Source: Pleurotus djamor
Lineage: Eukaryota; Basidiomycota; Agaricomycetes; Agaricales; Pleurotaceae
DNA length: 11,751 nucleotides
Direction of reading: 5' to 3'
Assembly (NCBI GenBank): GCA_029747585.1
Contig: JAPEVF010001264.1
Location: 1 to 11,751, forward strand
The notes beneath the pieces were generated by a model. That model was not told the DNA's origin and did not search any database. It saw nothing but the letters and a program-made list of their open reading frames with translations. The stretch's first letter is position 1, and the number at the start of each line of letters is the position of its first letter. This document shows, in pieces, positions 1 through 9,200 of the stretch. A program made the position numbers and the translations under genes.

Positions 1-3000
1 TTCAATAATATCACTGAAAAACTTCGGTGCTTGAAGCCGCAGGAGCGCAGCCCAAGGGAAGATCGATCCGCTGGCTAGAGAAGTTTCTAGCTCATCCTTG
101 ATCTTATGATACCGAGCAAAAGTCTGGGATTGATCATCCAGGATGCGAGGACTAGAATGTTGCATGCATTGCCATAGGTATATTGGATGCGCTTGATGTT
201 CGAGTACGACCTTGCCCTGGCCACGGGTTTGAGGCATCTCAACTTCTATACTGGTGTGAGTGCGGAGGCAGATGAATGCCAAAGTATGAGCGTTGACGAG
301 AGCTGAGCGCCTGAGATGCATATGTCCGGGGCTGTATGTCTTTCCTGGTGCGTGATAGAGATAATCGGTAACGATCATGTCAAGCACAGAGTCACCGAGG
401 AATTCCATTCGCTCGTAAGATACCGTTATATTGTTTTCCTGATGGCTGGCGTGACTTAAAGCTTCGACGAGCAGGAATTTGCGCCGGAAAGTATATCCAA
501 TCATCTTCTCGACGCTGGAAAGTTGTGTGGGCATGTCTTCTCGATCTGGCTCAACTCGAGAGAGCATCGCCGAAAAACAGACGGGGAAAGGTTGAAGGGC
601 CAGTCCGATGTCAAATAGACGAATGCACTCCAGCCCAAGATCAAACCCGCCGTGTTCATATGCAGCTCCGATCAACGATTCCACGACATCAGCTAGGACT
701 ATTAGAAGGAATCAGTACGTGGCTATGGGGACACGACGATTGAACGTACCTTTGGTGGACAATTCATGACTTTCTACGTTACCCTTTCCTCTTCGTCTTT
801 TCTTCCCACCTTTTGACTTGAGAGGGCTGGATGGCTGCGAAGCTGAGTCAACTTGCATGGGAGCGACGGTGGCCTTGATGACCTTCACAGTGCGCTGCAC
901 AGAAAAGTAATCGGGTGCCCATTTCTTGCCTAGCATCCTGTTCCTGATGATCCAAGAGTACAATTGCTTCTTAACCGCGCACTTAGCAAGACGAACATTG
1001 GACACACTATGATCCTTCTTCTTTGTCAGATAACCCTCATGCCACAGAGGATAACTGTTAAGAAGTTGGATTGCCGCAGTAAACTTCAAAACAGTATCGC
1101 CAAGGGTTTCCAGTCGCTGGTAATTGTATCGTTCTTGCGAGACGGGGGCGGTGATCGCGACTGCTAGAAGGTCGGCGGGGATCGCTTGCAAAGGCGACAA
1201 ATTGAAGAGGATATCTCGCAGTGATTGCACAGTAATTGACATCGCCGCAGCGCGTACTACGGATGGCATAAGAGTCGAAAAATCAACTTCAGCCTGGGAA
1301 ACGAGGGCAATGCTGGACTTCCATGGATCGAGGATGGTCTCCTTTACTTTCGCCACGACAGGGGGTAATGGCAGGAGAAAATTCGTCCGTGGCGGTAGGC
1401 TTCGCACAATGAGCAGAGGGTATTCCACAGGGCCGGGTTCATACGTCTTCGCATATCGCAGCATGTATTGGACTTCTTCTTCTTCAGTCATTTGATCAGA
1501 CTTCCAACCGACAAATTGGCACGGTTTGTCGAACGCTTGTCCCATTCGAACCAAACTAATATCTTCGGGGTACCCGAAGCGATCACCGAAAAGCCGTGCA
1601 TTGGCAAACAAAGCCACTTTGGCAAGTTCCACACCATGCATCTCTTGTAGAACCCAATCTCTGCGACTGTCCCAGACATCGCCCCCAGCGCCGACAGGCA
1701 GGAAAAGGTAACGGAAATCAAGGTTATCCCATTCCATACGAGCGCCATGAATACACCAGAACATTCGTCTAGTAAACAATCGAGCCTTTTCGATTACGTC
1801 TGCGCTGGGTGTTTCTTCCGTAGGTATGAGTCGGACTCGAACCGGCTTACTCCCTGGTTGATACAGTGTCGGGCCTTCAGTACCATCCCACACCGGGAGA
1901 CGTCGTCGCGTGAATAAGGTAAGGGGAGGAAGGTCCTCAATTTCGAGTTTAGATACTCGCCACTCCATGTCCTTACTAAGAACACTCGTACCTTGCCAGT
2001 CCGGTACCCAAGGATCCATTTGGAGGGAGACGCTGGCCATACCAGCTCGTTTCTCAACATCTTTGAGCATCGATTTGACCTCATCCGCGAGTTGGGGTTC
2101 AGCGACAGATGTGATTGGTAGCAAATGGTCGTTGAGCATTCCAGCTTCATACAAGGCTTTGTAAGCTTTGAAGGCCACATGGCGCTGGGCAGACACTTTG
2201 CGGTTGTATATCTTTGGAACTCGGAAGACGCGCAGTTCGGGAGCAAGTATTTTGGGTAGGATAACGGTGGCTCCAAAAGGTCCGGTAGGCGGTTTGATCT
2301 CTGTCTTGGTTTCGAAGGCGTGCCATCCTTCAGGCATGTCGGGAGGATCAACTTCATACAGTGGTTGATGACTGGCATGGGAAGTGGTTGGGATGACTGC
2401 GCAAAAGTGTTCTAGGTGGCCGACTGCCGAGAGGAGAGTGAGAACGGCCCTAGAAATGGAGATCAGTCATACCGAGACATCGAACAAGACAGTGCATGAT
2501 ACTGACCCTGTAGATTCAACTCTCAAACATAGGTCCTCCTCTTCACCGTCCTCGTCAACTTCCAAGGCCTGAGCCTGCTTCAAGAGGTCCTCTCTGCGTT
2601 TCCTCTCACTATTATACAGAGCGATCATTTGGTGCTCCTGAAGTTCCCATTCCTGGATAGACTTCTGCGACAATCCATCATCGGGAAACATGAGTGTAAA
2701 AGAACTTCGCTTCTTCCTCGCTCTTCCTCGACTCTGAGCCCAGCTAGGCATGTTGGGAGGAAGATCCCATCGGATGACACTCCCGCACGCTTGTATATCG
2801 ATCCCTTCCTCCGCAACAGAGGTAGAGATAAGAAGGTTCTTCTCCCCCAACTTGAAATCCATGAGAATTTCGTGTTGCTTTTGTTGGCTGAAGGTCCTCG
2901 TGATGTCAAGGAACGAGTGACGCCGAGGATTCTCTGAGGAGCCCACTAGGCAGCCGATCCTGAAACGGCCTTTCGTAGATGGGTGGTGGGTGAGCGCCAT

Positions 3001-4374
3001 GGCCAAGGCATAAACAGCATCGCGGCGTTGAACAAAGACGATCCCACTGAACGCCTCATTCGCATTATCCGCGTCAACTTGTTCCTTCAACAAGCGAGCA
3101 ACCAGGGCCTCGAATTTATGCGTGACGTCGTCTACAATGTCATCTGCGTCGTAAGAGATCGGTGTCGCCTTCAGTTTCAACAACTGCGACCGCAAGTAGT
3201 TCTTCTCCGAGTCTTTCCAGCTGAAGAAAATATGACTGTATTCATCATCTGAGAACCGCTTGGTCCCCTGCATCACCTCGTAAATGAAACAATCTGCTGC
3301 CCAAGCTCCGATATCCATGAGGATAGCATCCGCAGATCGTTCGAAGTCACGAAGTCCTCTTTGACAGAATGTGTCATTCTTGTATATCGCCTTGGAGAGC
3401 TGCTGATCCAACCGGAATCTTTCGGGTGCTTGATTGGGGAGCTCGGCGAGACGTTTGCGCAAGAACTTGACGTAAGGGTCTTGTTCTATCTTCAGCGAAT
3501 TGACTAGGTAGCTCAACGCAGCGAGATTGGTGGAGAATGGAAGGTTTCCGGGCTCGGGGAGCTTGTAAGTGACGTGATGGAAAGTAGGGCGGTAAACGTG
3601 TTGTGTAAGCTCTTGACGATGGATCCTGGGAGAGCGTATAGTCGCATCGAGGTTGGTTTCAAGAGTCCTTCAAAAATCAGCGCTTAGCGCTTAGGAAGGC
3701 GTTCACTTTAGGAGGTTGACCTAGGCACTCACCTAAACGCATGTTCGACATTTCCACCGTAGATAGGACTGGCAGTCAACCCCAAGATCATTGGCCGAAC
3801 ATTCGTAACACGATAATCTATACCTGGGACGCGAGCCGGCAGGAAGAAGTAGAATTCCCTCATAATCTGGTTGTAGGGTTCATCCCGAACTGCATGGTGT
3901 GCCTCATCGAATACGATGAGACTAATATCTCGGCCCATGGATACGTAGCCGTGTCGCATGGCATTGAGGAGGACTTGTGGGGTGGATACAACTACTTTGT
4001 TCGTCTTCAACAGGCTTTCCCAGAGGGCTTTGTCCTTCCATTGGTCAGGTTCCGATGCACCAGATATGAATCCGATCGCGGCAGGAAGCGCGATGGCGAG
4101 CACATTCTTCTGTTGCTCGCATAAAGTGACGGTAGGCGCCAAGAACCATGAAACCTACTCGAGTCAGTCAAGTCAACAGCATGGGTGCAGTAAACCATGG
4201 AAGCCATACCTTTGTCGAATGATGTTCCACCTCGGCTTTGATACGTAAAATCGCGATGTGCGTTTTGCCAGAACCGGTGTCGAGGGCGATTATAATGTTA
4301 TTCCGGAGACTCTCATCGAGCATCTCCTGCTGATAACCTCGAGTAGTCGGCAAATATTTCTCATTTCCAGTCAT
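1..4374 (-). CDS. dcl: Dicer-like endoribonuclease, 3' part cut off by the window edge
   Basis: This gene encodes a Dicer, which cuts long double-stranded RNA into small RNAs for gene silencing. The inferred exons (descending) are 4374-4210, 4154-3733, 3667-2507, 2449-750 and 698-1, giving 1382 visible residues in one continuous frame. Domain order: helicase ATP-binding half with motif I TGSGKT (33-38), DEAH box (138-141) and a LGLTASP motif; helicase C half with STSVAEEGIDI (about 477-487) and QSRGRAR (507-513); Dicer dimerization domain from about 583; RNase IIIa with QRLETLGDT (1027-1035) and LADVVESLIGAAY after the last intron; RNase IIIb with ERMEFLGDS (1245-1253). The window ends on the glutamate of FFSDIIE, the second acidic cluster of RNase IIIb. 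The ATG at 4374 was chosen because an in-frame TAA lies just upstream and homologous Dicers begin close to the RGYQQEML motif. I recognised no PAZ domain between the dimerization domain and RNase IIIa. A lysine/arginine-rich insert (about 1127-1140) interrupts RNase IIIa. Confidence 0.97.
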
Positions 4375-4385
4375 CGCAGCTGCAT
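4371..4385 (-). promoter_or_regulatory. four-codon upstream ORF whose stop overlaps the Dicer start
   Basis: On the minus strand an ATG at 4385 opens ATG CAG CTG CGA TGA. Its TGA (4373-4371) overlaps the proposed Dicer ATG (4374-4372) as ATGA. If the transcript includes it, ribosomes would terminate exactly at the main start and could reinitiate or be lost there. The arrangement is read directly from the sequence; any regulatory effect is inference. Confidence 0.35.
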
Positions 4386-4481
4386 TCACAGGATGATCTG
4401 GTTAGAGCGGATTTGGGTGATAGGAAGGTCTTGATGGTCGATGGCGAACAAAGTTGCATGATGCGTGGCACTCAAAGGGCC

Positions 4482-4487
4482 TTTATA
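4482..4487 (-). promoter_or_regulatory. candidate TATA box for the Dicer-like gene
   Basis: The minus strand reads TATAAAGG here, 108 bases upstream of the Dicer ATG, in the 289-bp gap between that gene and the end of the CBM1 gene. It would place transcription start near 4450 and give a leader of roughly 75 bases. The motif alone supports it. Confidence 0.4.
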
Positions 4488-4663
4488 GAACTGGGCAACA
4501 ATTGTAGCCAGCGCTTCGTCGAGTCAAAGAATGTATCGCGGGGCTTGTTGGCTACTTCTGTAGCATCTGTTCATGATGGCCATGATGGCGCAGTTGCAAT
4601 GAGGACTTAAGCGCAGTTGGACAGTGTTCGCGGGTCAGAAAATGCATTCCCACAGTCAGCTAG

Positions 4664-5479
4664 CTAACACAGGCAAGGCAAATGCATAGTCGCCATGCTG
4701 CACGATCTCCCTGCTGGCGAGTCATTCCCTGTCTGCAAAAAGACATCGTAGAAAGAGGGGTTGCTTGTGGAACAAGCCAAGAAGTTGAGCTGCCGCGGAG
4801 ATACAGTGATGATTGTATCTCCTTCAAGACCCCAGTTGGTGGTCGTGGCCGTGGTGCCCAAGGTCAACGGTTTGTAAGATGTCGAAGTTTGGTTGATGTT
4901 AAGAAAGAGATTAGATCCATCGGCATTGTTAAGCGAAATGGATGAGCCAAGGGTGAAGTAACCCGACGACGACTCCGGACCCAAAGCTGGTACGCCTCCT
5001 GTAGATGAACATGAGATCGAGTTCCCCCAAGGTAAGTCATGAGCAAATACCATTATTCTGAAGATAGAAATGGTAAACTGGGTTCTCGACTGTGCGAATT
5101 TGGGAACCTGTCGGAGCAGGTCCGGAGACGGTCGAGGATGGCGGCGGGGACGTTCCACCAGCGGTACTACTTGTTGGAGACGGTGAGGGTGACGGCTCAG
5201 CTGTTCCTGGGATACACTGAGAGTAATCTAACGGATAGAAAATTCCATGAGCAGACGTAGGGGCATTATCCAACAATACTGACAATCATTGTTGACAGTG
5301 CAAGTGTAACCCGAGACGCAAGTTGTCGCCTCCGACCTGTGTCTCGGTGTCAGCTAATGAATCCGAGCAGATATAATGACTTACCAGCCAATGCCTCCAC
5401 ATTGGCCCCAAGCAGGTGACTGGGCTCTAGCACAGAGGGCGACGAGGATTAAACCGAACACGTAGCTGACAGCTAGCAT
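4664..5479 (-). CDS. secreted CBM1 (cellulose-binding) protein with an unassigned C-terminal domain
   Basis: Four exons, descending 5479-5385, 5336-5284, 5227-5051 and 4998-4664, encode 219 residues. The first 19 residues form a signal peptide (hydrophobic core, likely cleavage after CARA). A complete family 1 carbohydrate-binding module follows at about 21-56: WGQCGGIGW, then CVSGYTC and NNDYYSQC, with the four disulfide cysteines at 27, 38, 44 and 54. The intron at 5228-5283 uses a GTCAGT donor, and splicing it out restores the DYYSQC end of the module; unspliced, the module frame runs into a TAG. A Pro/Ser/Thr linker (about 61-91) leads to a C-terminal domain of about 128 residues beginning near RTVENPVYHFYLQN and ending in HLPCLC, with four more cysteines. 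I recall similar proteins among Agaricomycete CBM1 proteins but know no activity for them. Most likely the protein is secreted and binds cellulose or chitin; no glycoside hydrolase or LPMO signature is visible. Confidence 0.92.
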
Positions 5480-5513
5480 CGCGTAGGGGTTCTCTAAGGA
5501 CCATCAAAAGAGC

Positions 5514-5519
5514 TTTATA
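5514..5519 (-). promoter_or_regulatory. candidate TATA box for the CBM1 gene
   Basis: The minus strand reads ATATAAAG here, with TATAAA 35 bases upstream of the CBM1 ATG at 5479. The spacing implies a very short 5' leader. The hexamer and its position are the only evidence. Confidence 0.45.
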
Positions 5520-5647
5520 TCTGTGCTCGGGATAACGGGGTAATCGTCACGAAGGAATAACATTCTGCAGGCGTCGAGAGGAGCTTCTGAAGCCTCCGAG
5601 CCATGACTTCACCGAAGAGCGAGCGTCTCGGACACAATAGCCTAAAA

Positions 5648-5659
5648 GATAATCTTATC
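5648..5659. promoter_or_regulatory. inverted GATAA/TTATC pair in the divergent promoter
   Basis: GATAA and TTATC sit as a perfect inverted pair around a 2-bp centre (GATAATCTTATC), inside the 247-bp interval between the divergent CBM1 and chitinase genes. Closely spaced GATA sites are known targets of fungal GATA-type zinc-finger regulators such as the AreA/Nit2 nitrogen factors. Whether this pair is bound is inference. Confidence 0.35.
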
Positions 5660-5674
5660 AGTTTGGAGCGACCC

Positions 5675-5681
5675 TGACTCA
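5675..5681. promoter_or_regulatory. TGACTCA (Gcn4/AP-1-type) site
   Basis: This is an exact match to the palindromic bZIP consensus TGACTCA. It lies 46 bases upstream of the chitinase ATG and 16 bases from the GATA pair. A 7-mer occurs often by chance, so it is only a candidate. Confidence 0.3.
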
Positions 5682-5690
5682 GAGGCTAGT

Positions 5691-5711
5691 ATGGCAGGTG
5701 GTGTTCCTTGA
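5691..5711 (+). promoter_or_regulatory. six-codon upstream ORF before the chitinase start
   Basis: ATG GCA GGT GGT GTT CCT TGA ends 15 bases before the chitinase ATG at 5727, in the same reading frame but closed by its own stop. If the mRNA starts upstream of 5691 it could lower translation of the chitinase. No transcript data are available. Confidence 0.3.
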
Positions 5712-5726
5712 ATCCTGAACTCACGT

Positions 5727-6289
5727 ATGGCGGCATCTTATGCACCAGTCCCAACCGCAGATATCGATGGCCAGGAGCCACAACATTCCTTCGTTTCGGC
5801 AAAACTAGAGGCAACGCGCCCAAGTTTCCTGTCGCGCAACAAAAAGCGTCTCTTCCTTCTTTTCTCGTTCCTTGTGGTCGCATTTGTCTTTTACAAGGCG
5901 GGGCAGTGGTCCGTGCCAGTTCCAATCAAGGAAGAACTCTCAGACGCTGAATCTGCTGCGGACAAGCCAACAAATCACGATAACGTTCCGCTTAAAGGCG
6001 ACAATTCCACCCACCTTTCACCGACACCTTCTAAACCACCCCCACATCCTCCTATGAAGAGATATAGCGTTGGCTAGTAAGTCCCCTTTGTCTGAGAGCG
6101 CGGTATTTCCTAAATCCGCGTTTCAGCTTCGTGAATTGGGGTATTTATGGCCGAAAATTCCCCCCTTCTCTAATCCCGGTTCAGGACTTGACGTAGGTTC
6201 CCACAAGAACTCACAGAAGCGACGCCGTTTCTGACATATCCATATATAGGCACATCCTCTACGCCNNTNTCGCGAACATTAGNGAGGAN
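5727..6289 (+). CDS. membrane-anchored GH18 chitinase, 5' fragment only
   Basis: The inferred exons are 5727-6076, 6127-6192 and 6250 to about 6289, encoding about 152 residues before the sequence changes identity. Residues 42-56 (RLFLLFSFLVVAFVF after a KK pair) form a single membrane span near the N-terminus, indicating a type II anchor; a Ser/Thr/Pro-rich stem follows. Splicing the 50-bp intron at 6077-6126 joins VGY to FVNWGIYGRKFPP, and the third exon begins THILYA. Together these are the typical first strand and following turn of a glycoside hydrolase 18 barrel, which cleaves chitin. The catalytic DGxDxDWE motif, expected farther on, is absent. Past the junction this frame meets a TGA at 6317. 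Five ambiguous bases lie in and just after the third exon, so the break may be a sequencing or assembly artefact rather than a natural truncation. The membrane anchor would place a full-length protein at the cell surface or in the secretory pathway. Confidence 0.87.
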
Positions 6290-6293
6290 GATC
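6251..6293. other. junction of chitinase and oxygenase sequence with scattered ambiguous bases
   Basis: Ambiguous bases occur at 6266, 6267, 6269, 6283 and 6289 and almost nowhere else in the window (the only other is 11721). To the left, the frame starting at 6251 reads chitinase (HILYA, then ANI). To the right, the frame starting at 6291 reads oxygenase (IKDPAFRIGDI). The two frames differ, and the reading changes within a few bases of 6289. This pattern suggests a low-quality join between two contigs, though a genuine deletion breakpoint is possible. Confidence 0.8.
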
Positions 6294-9200
6294 AAGGACC
6301 CGGCCTTCAGAATTGGTGATATTGTGTGTACCTTTCTCTCATCCCCTCCCTTCTTCCTCGCCTACTGAGGTAGAGGGTGAGGCTGCGTTTTTGCGTTGTT
6401 TTGCTGATATTGTGTTATAGCCCGCGTATATCGATGCAGTCAAGGGTCAGCTTAGCGGGAAAGGCATTGATGATCGGCTTATGTTGGTGCGTTTCATTTT
6501 TCCTTTAGATTTACGCGCATATAGTCATGTAACTAACGTGTGTTCTGCCTGAACGTTATGGATTTGTGTAGCTCGAGAAGGCACTGGTGCTCATGTCGCG
6601 TCTTGGCTCGGAGAGCGACTTCTCGACGAGGCTTCAGGAACTTGTGATCGATCTACGTACGTTGCATCTACTGCTCAGTTCGCGTTTCAGACGAACCCTG
6701 ACAACTAATTTCAAACTAATTCGTCATGGCATTTGTTATATTACACAGTGTACAAAGACCTCCCGCATCCGCCTACAGGCTACCTTGCCCTCCCTTCGAA
6801 TTCGGCTTCGCCGCCGGTGGAGACGGCACTGGATGGCGTTACGTATGCGTACCGCAGTGCGGATGGGAGTAATTATAATCCCTTGATGCCGACGCTGGGG
6901 AGGGCGGGGACGCCCTATGCGCGATCGGTCCCGTCGTCGAACTTCATCCCTGCTGCCTCGCTCCCCGATCCCGGACTGGTCTTCGATACTTTGTTGAAGA
7001 GGGAGAGGTTCGAGCCCCATCCGGGAGGCATTTCCAGTTTGTTCTTCGGCTTCGCGGATCTGGTGATACACAGCTGCTTCAATACCAGCCATCGTGATTG
7101 GTCGATCAACAATAACAGCAGTTACTTGGATCTGAGTATCTTGTATGGGAGCTCGGAGAAGGAGGTTGAGAGTGTGAGGAAGCTGGACGGGACGGGGATG
7201 ATTTGGAATGATGTGTTTGCGGATTCGAGGTTGTTGTTCATGCCGCCCTCGGCGTGTGCGATTTTGGTTCTGTTGAGTCGGAATCATAATGTGCGTCTTT
7301 CTTTCATCGAATTACTTTTCGTGAGTTGCGCTGACACTGGCATTTTATTCTATTCTACTTAGTACATCGCGAAGAAAATACTGGATATCAATGAACGGGG
7401 AACGTTCAAGAACCCTCCCCCCTCGGATCCGGAACTGAAGAGGAAGCAGGATAACGAGATTTTCCACCGCTCGAGGTTGGTTAACTGTGGCTTCTTCATG
7501 CAAATTATTCTGGGGGATTATGTCGGCGCGATTCTCGGTCTCGCCCGTGATGGGTATTCGTGGAGGCTCAACCCGTTGAAGGCGACGAGGGGCTCGAACC
7601 ACGAAGTGTCGCCGAGAGGGGAGGGTAATGTTGTTTCAATTGAGTTTAATTTGTTGTATCGCTGGCATGCGACGCTTTCGGAGAAGGATACGAGGTGGAC
7701 CGAGGAGGTGTTTAATGGGTTCTTCCCCGGGAAGAAGTTCACCGAGGTGATCTACTTCCTATCCATTTCGCGCCCATATGTCCTATGCTGATTGTTTATT
7801 TTGTGGCGCGTTAGATTACTATCAATGACTTCAAGGAGGCCGCCCATCGCAAGATGGTTAGGGAACTTCCGAAAGATGTTAGGGAGTGGACGTTTGATGG
7901 GTGAGTACTGTTGATATGAGGGATCTCCTTCGTTCATTTGGTCTTTGATGATAAACTGATGATGATTATGGCGGCGTTCTTCTAGCTTGAAGCGTGGACA
8001 TGATGGGTCATTCAGTGATGACGATTTGGCCAAGATTCTGCAGGATGCGACGGAGTGGTCGTCGGGTGCTTTCAAAGCGAGGGGCACGCCCGAGGTTCTT
8101 CGTGTTATTGAGATTATGGGGATTCAGCAAGCAAGGAGCTGGGGAACTTGCTCGGTATGTGATGATCTGCGCTGCTTGTTCGATATTTGGTTGACATGGG
8201 ATCATTTCAGCTGAATGAATTCCGCAAGTTCATTGGATTGAAACGTGAGTAACAACGTCTTCTTCGCAGAGTAACTTGGCTGATCTCGATGATGGCTTCT
8301 AGCGTATGCGAGCTTCAAGGAGTGGAACCCTGACAAGGACGTCTATGTGAGTTGAATGTTGGTCATATGCATGCGAGAAATCAATTGGTTCTTTTACAGA
8401 CTGCTGCCGAGGCGCTTTACAAGGACATCAACAACCTTGAGCTTCACGTTGGGCTTCAAGCTGAAGAAGCCAAACCACCCATTCCAGGTGCTGGTCTGTG
8501 CCCCGGATACACGATCTCTCGCGCTATTCTGGCCGACGCGGTTTGTCTTACTCGTGGAGATCGCTTCCTCACCACCGACATGACGCCGTACAACTTCACA
8601 TCCTGGGGCTTCCAGGACTGTCAGTTTGACGTGAAGGATGGTGCGTATGGTGGGATGCTCACGAAGCTTCTGTTTCGCATGCTGCCGAGGCATTATACAC
8701 CTGGATCGGCGTATGCGCATTTCCCGTTCATGGTGCCGGCGGCTATGAAGCAGGCGATGCAGGATGAGGGGAATGCGGAATGGAGCAAGTACACTTGGGA
8801 GAAACCATCCCTTCCTAAGCCTTTCGCTGTCGTCAACTCCTTCGCGAGCGTGTCGAAGGTTCTCACACAACCGAAGAGTTTCATTTCGCCTTATGACACA
8901 AGGCTGTCTAAATTGACGGCGAATGCATACGCTCAAATCCCTGTAAGCTGCTCAGAGTCACTTCCCTTCCTCCCTTCTTCGATCAGCGGCTGATACATCT
9001 CCTCTTCGTAAGGCTGCAGAGGTTCAACGTGTTCTCATTTCGGATAAGCCTAAACTTGCTCAGTACTTCAAAGAAACCACCAGGAAACTCATCGCCGAGA
9101 AGTCAACCAATCACGTCGGGTCAAGTGCAAAGTATGTCGATATTGTGGGTGATGTGATCAACCTGGTGCCTGTTTACTGGGCCGCCCGTGAAGTTGTGAG

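Noticed and set aside
1794..2378. A 194-codon minus-strand frame overlapping the Dicer region
   Set aside because: It is an alternative frame of Dicer exon 4; the frame used for the gene carries the dimerization-domain and RNase III motifs and splices cleanly.
3680..3693. Two tandem copies of GCGCTTA inside a Dicer intron
   Set aside because: Two copies of a 7-mer are too small to be called a repeat element or transposon footprint.
4566..4590. Repeated CATGATGGC motif upstream of the Dicer gene
   Set aside because: It is only a short two-copy repeat with no further structure; no array or regulatory family was recognised.
6736..7287. Long antisense open frame of 183 codons opposite the oxygenase
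   Set aside because: It lies wholly opposite a strongly supported exon with peroxidase motifs, and its arginine/isoleucine-rich product is typical of a shadow frame.
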